A DNA stretch of 40,965 bases from Parabacteroides sp. (GTDB lineage: Bacteria; Bacteroidota; Bacteroidia; Bacteroidales; Tannerellaceae), in NCBI GenBank assembly GCA_017481945.1, contig JAFUOJ010000030.1:1-40965 (forward strand), read 5' to 3'. Below are positions 25,872 through 34,493 of this stretch, piece after piece. The notes under the pieces are model-generated. The model was not told the origin of the DNA. It did not search any database and was given only the letters and a program-made list of their open reading frames with translations. The translations under genes and the position numbers were made by a program. Each line of letters begins with the position of its first letter. Positions within the stretch are counted from its first letter, which is position 1.

Positions 25872-26372
25872 ATGAAGGTAAGAGCTTATGTTCTCTTAGT
25901 TATGGTGGCGCTTTTAGCAGTGGCAGCCGGAACAAAAAAAGCAAATCCAACAGAAGGTGTGAACCCTGGGGACCTTGCTCCGAGAATAGAGTTTTTAGGA
26001 AACGAAGAGGATTGTAGTTTCCAAAATCGTTCAGGACGTTACACTTTGCTCAACTTTTGGGCAGCTTATGATGCAGAATCAAGAGCCCGTAACGTTCAAT
26101 TATGGAATGAAGTAAACAAATGGAGTTCAGACAAAATTGCAATGTATTCCGTCTCTTTTGATGAAAAGGAGTCTATTTTTACAGAGACTGTGAAGACGGA
26201 TAAGTTAGAAGGAACTAAGCAATTTCATGAAGGACTCGGAAGAAAGTCAGAATTATTTGGGAAGTATCACTTACAAAAAGGATTCAGAAACTTCCTGATT
26301 GATGAGAATGGAGTGATTATTGCGGTCAATGTAACCTCCAAAGAGCTGACTAAAGTATTAGAAAGAATTTAA
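25872..26372 (+). CDS. Thioredoxin-fold exported protein lacking the CXXC motif
   Basis: From the ATG at 25872 the protein has 166 residues, with an N-terminal signal or anchor (VRAYVLLVMVALLAVAAG). The rest follows the TlpA/AhpC-like thioredoxin layout: GDLAPRIEFLGNEEDCSF, then RYTLLNFWAAYDAESRARNV, IAMYSVSFDEKESIF and GFRNFLIDENGVIIAV. Where redox-active members have WCxxC there is WAAYDAE, and the usual cis-proline before FLID is absent too. It is therefore unlikely to be a disulfide enzyme. A GTG at 25827, 15 codons upstream, is possible but places polar residues before the signal. The gene ends in a shared terminator. Confidence 0.75.
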   Translation: MKVRAYVLLVMVALLAVAAGTKKANPTEGVNPGDLAPRIEFLGNEEDCSFQNRSGRYTLLNFWAAYDAESRARNVQLWNEVNKWSSDKIAMYSVSFDEKESIFTETVKTDKLEGTKQFHEGLGRKSELFGKYHLQKGFRNFLIDENGVIIAVNVTSKELTKVLERI

Positions 26373-26390
26373 TCTGCTGATTATTATTAA

Positions 26391-26437
26391 ACGGGAGAGG
26401 CGATGTTCAAGCGAATATCGCCTCTCCTGTTTTTATA
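26391..26437. terminator. Intrinsic terminator, probably bidirectional
   Basis: The stem pairs 26391-26404 (ACGGGAGAGGCGAT) with 26417-26430 and has TTTTTAT on the plus side. It ends the thioredoxin-fold gene and lies just past the AraC pseudogene. Confidence 0.8.
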
Positions 26438-26442
26438 AGTTC

Positions 26443-26992
26443 TTAGTTGGAAGCTCTGTATCGGTTCGGAGTACAGCCTATTGTTTAGTAGTACTTTTAT
26501 ATTAGCTGCTACAAGCTGTTTCGTATGTTTATCTATATTTTGTTGTAACTCCTCCTGTATCTCGTGGAAACAGTTAATGATGATTTGTTGTTCTCGTTCA
26601 GACATGTGTAGGGCTTCATTGGAGGAATAAGAGAAGAAAGAATACTCCACAATTCGTTTACTCAAAGAAGTACCTCGCAGTAAATCGGGATGAAACATAA
26701 GGATCTATCCTTTAGGTTGATACGTTATACCGTTGTCATTGGCTCCGGCTATTTGCCCTGGTGCGATGAATACCAAAGTACCTTCTCGGTAGTCATATTT
26801 ATTACGTCCATAAAGAAGAGAACCACAGCTTAGTTGTTTTAAGAACACACAATAGAATCCGAATCTCTTTACACTATGACGAATCTCTTTTAAATCGGAC
26901 ATATTGACTACACTTATTAAAGGATGAAGCGTTTCAACTCCAAGCAAGTCGTTGTAATCCTGTACGGAATTAAGTTTAATGATTGTCTCCAT
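26443..26992 (-). pseudogene. AraC-family regulator remnant: nonsense codon plus deletion of the DNA-binding domain
   Basis: From ATG 26992 the first 95 codons encode the N-terminal cupin half of a Bacteroidales AraC regulator, ending PGQIAGANDNGITYQPKG. A TAG at 26702-26704 then stands where the family has W (PKG-W-ILMFHP), a single-base G to A change. The same frame continues with ILMFHPDLLRGTSLSKRIVE, through ANIKVLLN. There the helix-turn-helix domain, roughly 95-100 codons, is missing. The sequence jumps in another frame to GCTPNRYRASN and a stop at 26443-26445, which is the exact kind of C-terminus AraC proteins have. At least two lesions are therefore present. It diverges from the NTF2-like gene, which it may once have controlled. 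Confidence 0.85.
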
Positions 26993-27168
26993 GCTGATAG
27001 CTGTTTCTTTTTACAAAGGTATTATATTTGAGATGAAAGAAAATACCTGCTCTTTCGGAATAGGTAATTTATGTTTGAAAATAAGTAATTAAGGTATAGA
27101 ACGATAAGGATTCTTAGCTTATTTTTGTAGAACATTGGATTAACCATTTAATATTATACGTAATAGTC

Positions 27169-27672
27169 ATGAGAAAAAGTTTGATTTTATTGTTGGTATC
27201 TGTCATTTGTATGTCGGCAATGCCCGGTTTGAGTATGAAATGTTTGGCACAAGAGGCTAAATCGACTAAAGCTTCTTTTACAAAAGAGGAACAGGAGGTA
27301 ATAGATCTTTCCAGAGCTAAATGGCAATGGATGGCTGATAAGGAAGCAGATAAATTAGCAGATCTTTTCCATGAGAATGCCATTTTTGTTCACATGGGAG
27401 GTGCTTGGGGCAAGAAACAGGAGGTTGATATTATCCGAGGAGGTATGATTCATTATAAAAAAGCAGAGATTTTTGAAGAATCAGTTCGCTTTGCAGGAGA
27501 TAATACAGCGATCGTATTGGGAAAAATAAAGCTGATTGCCATTCTGGGAGGTAAGCATGAAGCTGTGAATCCTTTTTTAGTAACAGAAGTTTATGTGAAA
27601 GAGGGGAACCGTTGGAAGTTGGCTTCTCTATCTTTTACAAAGACAATGGAACGAAATGAGAATACTAAATAA
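27169..27672 (+). CDS. Exported NTF2-like (DUF4440/SnoaL-type) protein
   Basis: The 167-residue protein has a signal peptide (LILLLVSVICMSAMPGLSM, cleaved near CLAQ) and a single NTF2-like fold: EEQEVIDLSRAKWQWMADKE, LADLFHENAIFVHMGGAWG, AIVLGKIKLIAI and WKLASLSFTKT. Members of this fold include enzymes and small-molecule binders; the ligand cannot be read from the sequence. It is divergent from a broken AraC regulator, a common pairing in Bacteroidales, which suggests lost local regulation. A TATTTTTG at 27120-27127 could be its -7 box. Confidence 0.8.
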   Translation: MRKSLILLLVSVICMSAMPGLSMKCLAQEAKSTKASFTKEEQEVIDLSRAKWQWMADKEADKLADLFHENAIFVHMGGAWGKKQEVDIIRGGMIHYKKAEIFEESVRFAGDNTAIVLGKIKLIAILGGKHEAVNPFLVTEVYVKEGNRWKLASLSFTKTMERNENTK

Positions 27673-27755
27673 CCAACAATTATCATCAAGAACCTTCGTC
27701 GCTTTCTCTTTCATCCACTAAAAAACAGGATTGTTGTGCGACAAAAGTATTGGTA

Positions 27756-28033
27756 AGCGGTTAAAAATGGCTTCGTAGCCCTACGAAAGTCTTTTTAACC
27801 GCTTCGTGATATCTCCGTAGGCCTACGAAAGGACTTTCCACCGCTTGGTGGGAGTTTTGTAGGCCTACGTAGCTACTTTTTAGTGCTTCGTGGGACCTTC
27901 GTAGGGCTACAGAGGGACTTTTTAGTACTAAATAATACCATCGTAGGTCTACAAAAACCTTTTTTAGTGCTTGAAAATGGTTTTGTAGGCTTACGATGGC
28001 AATCCGAAGCGGTGGGAAGTTCCTCCGTAGGGA
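27756..28033. repeat. 42-base tandem repeat array with palindromic cores
   Basis: Seven units occur with the core GTAG starting at 27775, 27817, 27859, 27901, 27943, 27985 and 28027, every interval exactly 42 bases. The best core is the perfect palindrome CGTAGGCCTACG (27816-27827); the others vary at a few positions. A second dyad sits close to the half-period, for example TTTAGTACTAAA (27921-27932) and CCACC-GCTT-GGTGG (27838-27851). The array fills most of the gap between the NTF2-like gene and mutS2 and stops at the mutS2 stop codon. One plus-strand frame reads through part of it with a 14-residue period, but an early unit contains a stop. Confidence 0.85.
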
Positions 28034-30508
28034 TTATTCTAAATCAACTACCGTTATGCCGGCTCCTCCGAACTGTACATGCTCATCATGATAGCGTTGA
28101 ACGCCGGGAACACTGTGTAGATAGTCACGAATCAGCTGTCGAAGAATACCGGTTCCTGTCCCATGAAGGATACGAACTCGTGTCGCTCCGACCTGGATAG
28201 CGTCGTCAATGAAGTAGGTTACTGCCTGCAATGCTTCGTCACCTCGCATTCCTCTGACATCAATTTCTTGCTTGAAATGTATCTTCTTTTCGTGCATATC
28301 GTCCATAGTCTGGGCGCTGACGAAGGTACTTTTTTGAATTTCTTTCTTGATTTGCCCTTTGCTGACCTTCTCTAATAAATCTAATTTGACTGTACTTTTG
28401 ATCATACCGAAGGCGACAACTGCTTGTTTGCCTTGCAACTCCATGACAGTTCCGGCAGAGACTTGTCCTTTCAGTCGGACATTATCTCCAACCTCTATGA
28501 CGTCTCGATTAAACACTTGTTTGGTAGTCGGGGCCTGTTGTTTCTGCTTTTTACGCTCTTTGCGTTCCTGCAGTTTGGCCATTTTGCGAGCGATTTTGTT
28601 ATCCTCCTCTTCGGCAGAGATGACAGAGGCCTTAAATTCTTCCAGAGCCTGACGTGCCAGCTTGGTCTGTTCTTTTTCAGCTTGTGCCTCTTTGATTTCG
28701 CGGATGGTGTTTTCAATTTTGGCATTCGCTTGGGAGAGAATATGTTGTGCCTCCTCTTTAGCCGTCCGCATAATCTCCTTTCGTTCTTTATTGACCGCCT
28801 CCAAATCCTGTTCATAGTGGAGTGCAAGTGCTTCTAAGCGTTTCTCCTGCTGACGGATATTCTGTCGTTTGTTTTCCCAGTAACGTTTGTCGCGCACAAT
28901 ATCCTGCAGGTATTTGTCCATGTTGATATAATCCGCACCGACCTTTTCCGAAGCGTCTGCGATGACATCTTCCGGCAAACCGATTTTACGGGCGATTTCA
29001 ACAGCGAAGGAACTACCCGGATTTCCGATGGAAAGTTTGAATAGGGGCTGCATGAGATGGCGGTCATACAACATGGCACCGTTTACAACACCTACTGTCT
29101 CTTCTGCAAAATGCTTCAGATTCTGGTAGTGTGTTGTTATAACTCCATAGCTCTCTTTTCGGTTGAAGCGGTCTAAAAGAGCTTCGGCTATGGCTCCTCC
29201 GATTTGAGGTTCCGTACCGCTACCAAACTCATCAATGAGAATCAGCGTCTTGTTATTACAGTTTTTGACAAAATGCTTCATGTTTGTCAAGTGGGAACTG
29301 TAGGTACTAAGGTCGTTCTCAATACTCTGTTCGTCGCCGATGTCAATGAAAAGGTTTTCAAACAGTCCGGTTTTAGAACTTTCATAAACAGGAATCAGCA
29401 GACCGCATTGCAACATGTATTGCAACAGACCTACCGTCTTTAAGCAGACTGATTTCCCTCCAGCGTTTGGACCGGAAATAATCAGCAAACGTTTTTTCCC
29501 TCCTAATGTAATATCTAAAGGAACGATTTTCTTGTTCTGTCTCTGTAAAGAGAGGAAGAGCAGGGGGTGAGAAGCTTGAACCCAGTCGACCTGCTGCTTG
29601 TTTTCGACGGTCGGCTTGATTCCATTAATCTGTCCTGCGAATAGCGCTTTGGCGCGAATGAAATCGATGTCCGCCAAAAACTCATACGACTGCAAAATAT
29701 CGGGAATCAACGGGCGCACGAAGTTTGTGAATTCGGTCAGAATCCGCATGATCTCCCTTCGTTCGTCTCCTTCTAACTCACGAATGCGATTGTTGGCCTC
29801 TACAACTACTTCCGGCTCAATGAAAACGGTCTTTCCGCTGGCCGATTCATCGTGCACGATTCCTTTAATCTTTCGTTTGAAGGCCGGAATGACCGGAATC
29901 ATTAAGCGACCGTCACGCATGGTCGGGGTAACGTCTTTATCGACCACCCCTTCGGATTGAGCTGTACGCAGAATGGATTGCAAGCTGCGGGAAATACCGC
30001 TCATCGTGATAGTAATCTCTCGACGTATCTGTGAAAGTGTAGGAGAGGCGTTGTCTTTGATTCGCCCGAACTTGTCTAAAATGGCGTCAATCTTTCCGAT
30101 GAGTTGCGGGAATACAAGGATATTTCCGGCGAGGGCTGTCAACGCCGGATAGTGTATCTCCCCTTCGTCGGACGAAGGACGAAAGAAGCGGACGATGTCA
30201 TTGATGGTTTGGAGCGAACGTTTGAGGTCAAAAAGCTCCTTTTCATCCAACCAAGTACCTTCGGGACGGATTCGCTTCAATGAATAGCGGACGTCGAAGA
30301 AGTAATTGGCAGGAAATTCCTCTTCACCCTGTAGAATACGGACAAACTCGTCGGTTTGTTCGAGACGTTCCATGACGGTTGGATAGTCGGTAGAGAAATC
30401 CATCTCCGTCACTCGTTCTTTACCCAGTGGGCTTAAACACTTTTCGGCAATTAAAAGACGGACTTTGTCGAAGCCCGTCTTTTGTTCAAAATTATGTGGA
30501 TATATCAC
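28034..30508 (-). CDS. mutS2: MutS2-family ATPase/endonuclease
   Basis: The 824-residue protein has the MutS core ATPase with Walker A GPNAGGKS (346-353) and Walker B LILIDEFGSGTEP (422-434). A long coiled-coil (about 520-640) follows, then a KOW-like segment (VIEVGDNVRLKGQVSAGTVM) and a C-terminal Smr nuclease domain (about 745-824) with DVRGMRGDEAL and HGTGTGILRQ. The mismatch-recognition domain of MutS is absent. MutS2 has been linked to suppression of recombination and, in Bacillus, to splitting collided ribosomes. It begins 15 bases after the upstream PDZ gene and is probably co-transcribed with it. Its base composition is richer in G+C than the genes on either side. Confidence 0.93.
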   Translation of the reverse strand: MIYPHNFEQKTGFDKVRLLIAEKCLSPLGKERVTEMDFSTDYPTVMERLEQTDEFVRILQGEEEFPANYFFDVRYSLKRIRPEGTWLDEKELFDLKRSLQTINDIVRFFRPSSDEGEIHYPALTALAGNILVFPQLIGKIDAILDKFGRIKDNASPTLSQIRREITITMSGISRSLQSILRTAQSEGVVDKDVTPTMRDGRLMIPVIPAFKRKIKGIVHDESASGKTVFIEPEVVVEANNRIRELEGDERREIMRILTEFTNFVRPLIPDILQSYEFLADIDFIRAKALFAGQINGIKPTVENKQQVDWVQASHPLLFLSLQRQNKKIVPLDITLGGKKRLLIISGPNAGGKSVCLKTVGLLQYMLQCGLLIPVYESSKTGLFENLFIDIGDEQSIENDLSTYSSHLTNMKHFVKNCNNKTLILIDEFGSGTEPQIGGAIAEALLDRFNRKESYGVITTHYQNLKHFAEETVGVVNGAMLYDRHLMQPLFKLSIGNPGSSFAVEIARKIGLPEDVIADASEKVGADYINMDKYLQDIVRDKRYWENKRQNIRQQEKRLEALALHYEQDLEAVNKERKEIMRTAKEEAQHILSQANAKIENTIREIKEAQAEKEQTKLARQALEEFKASVISAEEEDNKIARKMAKLQERKERKKQKQQAPTTKQVFNRDVIEVGDNVRLKGQVSAGTVMELQGKQAVVAFGMIKSTVKLDLLEKVSKGQIKKEIQKSTFVSAQTMDDMHEKKIHFKQEIDVRGMRGDEALQAVTYFIDDAIQVGATRVRILHGTGTGILRQLIRDYLHSVPGVQRYHDEHVQFGGAGITVVDLE

Positions 30509-30523
30509 GTTATGTAGCTACTA

Positions 30524-31942
30524 TTATTTGATTTCGACTGTCATAGACCGACGGATAGTCGGGCGAACGATGAATTCCATTTCGTTCTTACCTCTCTTTA
30601 CCTTGAATGTACAAGCATTATTGCCTGACGGATTGATATACGGTGCATAATAATATAGGTAAGAGAAGACTGTTTTATTACCAGGCTTTTGGAAAGCTTC
30701 TGCGATTTGCGGATAGCTGAATGTGTCCCAGAACATACAACGTTTAAAACCGTTCGCGTCAGTAAAAATACTTTTCGGATCACGATATTGCATGGTGTTA
30801 GTAATAAAACCTTTGTAGGCAGCTGTCAATTCCTCTGCCGTATTGTCTAATTTATGGTCGTTGATTCTATCAATAACATCATTTGGACGAAGACCGGCTT
30901 CGTAGGCAGGAGAGTTCTTATCAACATCCGTAATCAACTCCATCCGGTCAATGTCGTAATTAATACCTGTGTAATTATAGTTTTTAGCACTGACTTTGAA
31001 CGGTACGCGACGCTGGTATTGAACGTAAGGATATTGCATACACATCAACGGAGCATGAATCCGAGCATAATCATCCAAATGATAAGAGCTTTCTAACAAC
31101 TCATTGGCTTCACATTCCCACAAAATACGTCCCGGAACCTCTTTTTGGTCAATCAGACGGAAACCAAACTGAAGAAGATACTCAGCTTCAGCCTCTGCAG
31201 CTGTTGGGCTAAGGAAGGGGAACGGTTCCATCTTACTGTGTAGGAAGTTGTAGCGGTAAGTAGGCTCTTTCTCTACCAATATTTTATTCGCACCCTTGTA
31301 ATTGGGGTTCTTATCGAAGAAATAGAACGTTTGGATCAAGATGTCCGGGTTGTCGATGTCGACAGACATTCCTTTCTTAGTCAATTCTTTCTCTATACTT
31401 TCGTTAATTGTAGTTTCGAGTTCGCTGTTGTTCTCGTCGATGGCAGAGAAAGCAAATGTTTCGAACTTCCCGAAGTCAACAGGGTCACTTGTTACGGTTG
31501 TCTTAAACGGACAGGTGAATTCGCGTTCACTGGTAGTCTCTAAACTATACATAGAAAAAGCGGTTGCCAACTGATCTTCTGTGATGGCATTACTTTTTTT
31601 ACACTCTTTCTTGATCAAAATCTGTTTCGCTGGATTTTTTAGATTACCGATTGTGAGAGTCATCTCTGTTTTACCTGCCAAATTAAGCATTTGATCGACC
31701 TCTTCCCGAGAAAGTTCGGAAGTTTGGATATCATCAATGGCAATAATCACGTCATTCATTTTGATACCGACAAGTTCAGCGGGAGAATAGGGGATAATAT
31801 TTGTGATAACAGGGCGTCCAATTCCCCATTGAGTGTTTTTACTGATATCATATTTAATTCCTAATCGACAAATTTTCCGGTTCTGAGCAAAACCAGTAAA
31901 ACATGCAAGTAGCAATAAAACGGACCAAATCGCTTTCTTCAT
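30524..31942 (-). CDS. Exported protein with PDZ, DUF4136-like and PDZ domains
   Basis: The 472-residue protein has a signal peptide (MKKAIWSVLLLLACFTGFAQ). Residues about 40-100 form a PDZ domain (IGRPVITNIIPYSPAELVGI, MNDVIIAIDDI). Residues about 150-300 resemble DUF4136 (VDFGKFETFAFSAI, NPDILIQTFYFFDKNP). Residues about 335-460 form a second PDZ-like domain (ITDVDKNSPAYEAGLRPNDV). There is no protease domain, so it may be a scaffold or an envelope-stress factor. It leads a transcript with mutS2. A TACCTTTG box at 32010-32017 on the minus strand is its likely promoter. Confidence 0.75.
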   Translation of the reverse strand: MKKAIWSVLLLLACFTGFAQNRKICRLGIKYDISKNTQWGIGRPVITNIIPYSPAELVGIKMNDVIIAIDDIQTSELSREEVDQMLNLAGKTEMTLTIGNLKNPAKQILIKKECKKSNAITEDQLATAFSMYSLETTSEREFTCPFKTTVTSDPVDFGKFETFAFSAIDENNSELETTINESIEKELTKKGMSVDIDNPDILIQTFYFFDKNPNYKGANKILVEKEPTYRYNFLHSKMEPFPFLSPTAAEAEAEYLLQFGFRLIDQKEVPGRILWECEANELLESSYHLDDYARIHAPLMCMQYPYVQYQRRVPFKVSAKNYNYTGINYDIDRMELITDVDKNSPAYEAGLRPNDVIDRINDHKLDNTAEELTAAYKGFITNTMQYRDPKSIFTDANGFKRCMFWDTFSYPQIAEAFQKPGNKTVFSYLYYYAPYINPSGNNACTFKVKRGKNEMEFIVRPTIRRSMTVEIK

Positions 31943-32009
31943 AATCTATTCTTATTGTTTTATTAATCTTTATTGTTCCTGTTCGGATGGTGAATCCTCT
32001 TTTATTACA

Positions 32010-32017
32010 CAAAGGTA
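32010..32017 (-). promoter_or_regulatory. -7 box of the PDZ gene and mutS2
   Basis: TACCTTTG on the minus strand lies about 70 bases before the PDZ-protein start. No perfect -33 element is visible. Confidence 0.55.
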
Positions 32018-32172
32018 AAGATATTTTTGTTCCCTATGAACAAGTTGGCAGCATATTTGATGTTATATAGGTGAAGGATACAAGTTGAAAAACTATAAAA
32101 GATAGATGTAGATAGAAGAATAACTTGGTATCTTATTGACAATTAGGTAATAATAAAAATATAAAATAGATT

Positions 32173-32775
32173 ATGGACAAGAAGGATTTGAATAGCAAGA
32201 ACGAAACTGGCAGTAAAAACGAAAATATAAATGTCGACGAAGCGACAAATTTACAGGAAGAACAGCCAAATGTGTCAGCTGAAAATACAGAGTCTGACAA
32301 TGTGGCGGAAGAAAATGCTGAGCAGAATGAGTTAGAAGAACTTAAAAAGAAGTATAATGAGTTGAATGATTCTCATTTACGCTTAATGGCTGAATTTGAC
32401 AATTATCGCAAGCGTACTTTGCGTGAAAAGTCAGAGCTGATTAAGAATGGAGGCGAAAATGCTTTAAGTAATCTACTCCCTGTTGTGGATGATTTTGAAC
32501 GTGCATTGCAGAATCTTCGTACGGCAGAAGATATAAAGGCTGTCAATGAAGGAGTAGAATTGATCTATTCTAAATTCATGTCTTATTTGTCACAGCAAAA
32601 TGTAAAGCCAATTGAAACTGTCGGTAAGCCATTTGACGCAGAAACCTCTGAAGCTGTCGCTTTAATCCCTGCTCCGGACGCAGATATGAAAGGGAAGGTT
32701 CTGGATTGTGTACAAACAGGTTATACCTTAAATGAAAAGGTAATCCGACATGCTAAAGTAGTTGTTGGAGAATAA
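32173..32775 (+). CDS. grpE: Nucleotide exchange factor GrpE
   Basis: GrpE releases ADP from DnaK in the Hsp70 cycle. The 200-residue protein has an acidic, disordered N-terminus (about 1-50) followed by the long dimerising helix (ELEELKKKYNELNDSHLRLM, then EFDNYRKRTLREKSELIKNG). The beta-domain has the family signature GKPFDAETSEAVALIP and ends GYTLNEKVIRHAKVVVGE. It lies 45 bases before dnaJ, the usual Bacteroidetes pair. dnaK is elsewhere. I could not recognise a clear promoter in the 230-base gap upstream. Confidence 0.95.
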   Translation: MDKKDLNSKNETGSKNENINVDEATNLQEEQPNVSAENTESDNVAEENAEQNELEELKKKYNELNDSHLRLMAEFDNYRKRTLREKSELIKNGGENALSNLLPVVDDFERALQNLRTAEDIKAVNEGVELIYSKFMSYLSQQNVKPIETVGKPFDAETSEAVALIPAPDADMKGKVLDCVQTGYTLNEKVIRHAKVVVGE

Positions 32776-32820
32776 GAATTGTTAGAATAGCAGCAAATAA
32801 CAACAGAGGCAGATACAAAC

Positions 32821-33975
32821 ATGGCAAAGAGAGATTATTATGAAGTACTGGGTGTTGAAAAGAATGCTTCAACAGATGAAATAAAAAAGGCTTATCGAAA
32901 AAAAGCAATTCAATTCCATCCAGATAAGAATCCGGGAGATAAACAGGCAGAAGAAAACTTTAAAGAAGCAGCAGAAGCCTATGACGTATTAAGTGACCCA
33001 CAAAAACGTCAGCGATACGATCAATTTGGTCATGCAGGAGTCGGAGGTGCTTCTCAAGGAGGTGGCTTTGGCGGAGGAATGTCAATGGATGATATTTTCT
33101 CTCAATTCGGAGATATTTTTGGAGGACACTTTGGAGGATTTGGTGGCTTCGGCGGATTTGGTGGTTCACGAGGTGGACGCCGTGTAAATCGGGGTTCGGA
33201 TCTACGGGTGAAGGTTAAACTAAGCCTGAAAGATATTGCGACAGGAGTTGAAAAGAAGATTAAGGTAAAGAAATATGTAACTTGTTCTAAGTGTCATGGT
33301 AGCGGGGCAGAAGATGATCACAGCTCAAAGACATGCGATACTTGTCATGGTAGCGGTGTTGTCACACGCGTAACCAATACTATTTTAGGACAAATGCAGA
33401 CTCAATCTCCTTGTCCGACTTGTAATGGAGAAGGAAAGATTATTACAAAGAAATGTTCTGAATGTAACGGGGAAGGTATCGTTCGTGACGACGAAGTCAT
33501 TACAATCAATATCCCTGCCGGAGTTGCAGAAGGTATGCAACTTTCGATGAGTGGAAAAGGAAATGCAGCTCGCCGCGGAGGTATAAACGGTGACTTATTA
33601 ATTTTAATAGAAGAGGAACCACATCCGGAATTGATTCGTGATGAAAATGATCTTTTATATAACCTATTATTAAGTGTGCCGCAAGCTGCTTTAGGAGGAA
33701 CGGTAGAAGTTCCAACAATTGACGGAAAAGTAAAAGTCAAAATAGAACCGGGAACACAGCCTGGTAAAGTCTTACGTCTACGCAATAAAGGTCTGCCTTC
33801 TGTTAATAGCTATGGAACAGGTGACCTATTAGTCAATGTAAGCGTTTATATTCCGGAAAACTTATCTTCATCTGAAAAAGATATTTTGAATGGTTTGGAA
33901 AACTCTCCAAACTTTCAACCGAAAAAATCAGTAAAAGATAAAATCTTTGATAAGTTCAGACGTATGTTTGATTAA
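32821..33975 (+). CDS. dnaJ: Chaperone protein DnaJ
   Basis: DnaJ delivers clients to DnaK and stimulates its ATPase. The 384-residue type I protein has an intact J-domain (1-70) with HPD at 33-35, a glycine/phenylalanine-rich linker (about 75-125), and a zinc domain with four CxxCxGxG repeats ([32 protein letters not shown]; about 150-225). Substrate-binding C-terminal domains follow. All motifs are conserved, and the length is normal. It is transcribed with grpE, and a strong terminator follows the stop. Confidence 0.96.
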   Translation: MAKRDYYEVLGVEKNASTDEIKKAYRKKAIQFHPDKNPGDKQAEENFKEAAEAYDVLSDPQKRQRYDQFGHAGVGGASQGGGFGGGMSMDDIFSQFGDIFGGHFGGFGGFGGFGGSRGGRRVNRGSDLRVKVKLSLKDIATGVEKKIKVKKYVTCSKCHGSGAEDDHSSKTCDTCHGSGVVTRVTNTILGQMQTQSPCPTCNGEGKIITKKCSECNGEGIVRDDEVITINIPAGVAEGMQLSMSGKGNAARRGGINGDLLILIEEEPHPELIRDENDLLYNLLLSVPQAALGGTVEVPTIDGKVKVKIEPGTQPGKVLRLRNKGLPSVNSYGTGDLLVNVSVYIPENLSSSEKDILNGLENSPNFQPKKSVKDKIFDKFRRMFD

Positions 33976-33992
33976 ACCTATCTCAGGAATAA

Positions 33993-34039
33993 AAGAAAAG
34001 TCCTTTCTACCTCAATTATAGAAAGGACTTTTTCTTTTG
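33993..34039 (+). terminator. dnaJ intrinsic terminator
   Basis: The stem (AAAAGTCCTTTCTA, 33996-34009, with 34019-34032) ends in TTTTTCTTTT. It begins about 20 bases after the dnaJ stop. Confidence 0.8.
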
Positions 34040-34057
34040 TAATAACTTATATAAAAC

Positions 34058-34093
34058 AAAAAAGGTTCAGAAAATAATTTCTGAACCTTTTTT
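34058..34093 (-). terminator. tRNA operon terminator
   Basis: The perfect 16-base-pair stem pairs 34058-34073 with 34078-34093 (AAGGTTCAGAAA with its complement). It is rich in T on the minus strand and lies just past tRNA-Tyr. Confidence 0.75.
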
Positions 34094-34094
34094 G

Positions 34095-34177
34095 TGGGCA
34101 GTGATGGATTCGAACCACCGAAGGCGAAAGCCAGCTGAGTTACAGTCAGCCCCATTTGGCCACTCTGGTAACTGCCC
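34095..34177 (-). tRNA. tRNA-Tyr (anticodon GTA)
   Basis: On the minus strand the 83-base sequence starts GGGCAGT and ends ACTGCCC plus A, forming a 7-base-pair acceptor stem. The anticodon loop CTGTAAC gives GTA. A long variable arm (GCTGGCTTTCGCCTTCGG region) marks a class II tRNA, as expected for Tyr, and GGTTCGAATCC is the T-loop. CCA is not encoded. It lies 7 bases after tRNA-Thr. Confidence 0.95.
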
Positions 34178-34184
34178 CCATTTG

Positions 34185-34258
34185 AGCCTCTTGTCGGATT
34201 CGAACCAACGACCCCGAGATTACAAATCACGTGCTCTGGCCAACTGAGCTAAAGAGGC
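34185..34258 (-). tRNA. tRNA-Thr (anticodon TGT)
   Basis: The 74-base minus-strand sequence has acceptor arms GCCTCTT and AAGAGGC, D-arm AGCTCAGTTGGCCAGAGC, anticodon loop TTTGTAA (TGT) and T-loop GGTTCGAATCC. It heads a two-tRNA transcript with tRNA-Tyr. Confidence 0.95.
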
Positions 34259-34298
34259 ATTCTTTTTTGTTATTATCAATCTCTCTCGATTGCGGTTG

Positions 34299-34306
34299 CA
34301 AAGGTA
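34299..34306 (-). promoter_or_regulatory. -7 box of the tRNA-Thr/Tyr operon
   Basis: The minus strand reads TACCTTTG about 40 bases upstream of tRNA-Thr, directed into the tRNA pair. Confidence 0.6.
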
Positions 34307-34493
34307 CGCTTTATTTTTAATTATGCAACTGTTTCCTGGAAAAATAATTTCATTTTTTTTGAGCCTTTGTAGGCAGATTTCCTTTAAAAAATTACCTCCG
34401 AGGCAATTAGCAGTTCCCCCGGAGGCTGATAATTTTTCTCAAAATATAATTCTTGGATGTTTTTTAGTTGTCTAACGCTCTTTTGAACAGATT

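Noticed and set aside
26387-26698. Separate small protein of 103 residues
   Set aside because: It is the distal part of the AraC pseudogene, after the nonsense codon; its last 30 codons are out of frame or run through the terminator.
26702-26704. TAG read through as an amino acid (amber recoding)
   Set aside because: The same gene has also lost its DNA-binding domain, and other genes in the window use TAG as a normal stop.
27756-28033. CRISPR array
   Set aside because: There are no unique spacers between identical repeats; the whole unit is degenerate and no cas gene is present. The same holds for the 41-base array at 35637-35880.
27883-28200. A 105-codon plus-strand frame across the 42-base array and the 3' end of mutS2
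   Set aside because: It depends on the repeat period being a multiple of three, an earlier unit carries a stop codon, and the second half is antisense to the conserved mutS2 C-terminus.
34012-34230. A 72-codon minus-strand frame
   Set aside because: It runs through tRNA-Tyr, part of tRNA-Thr and two terminators.
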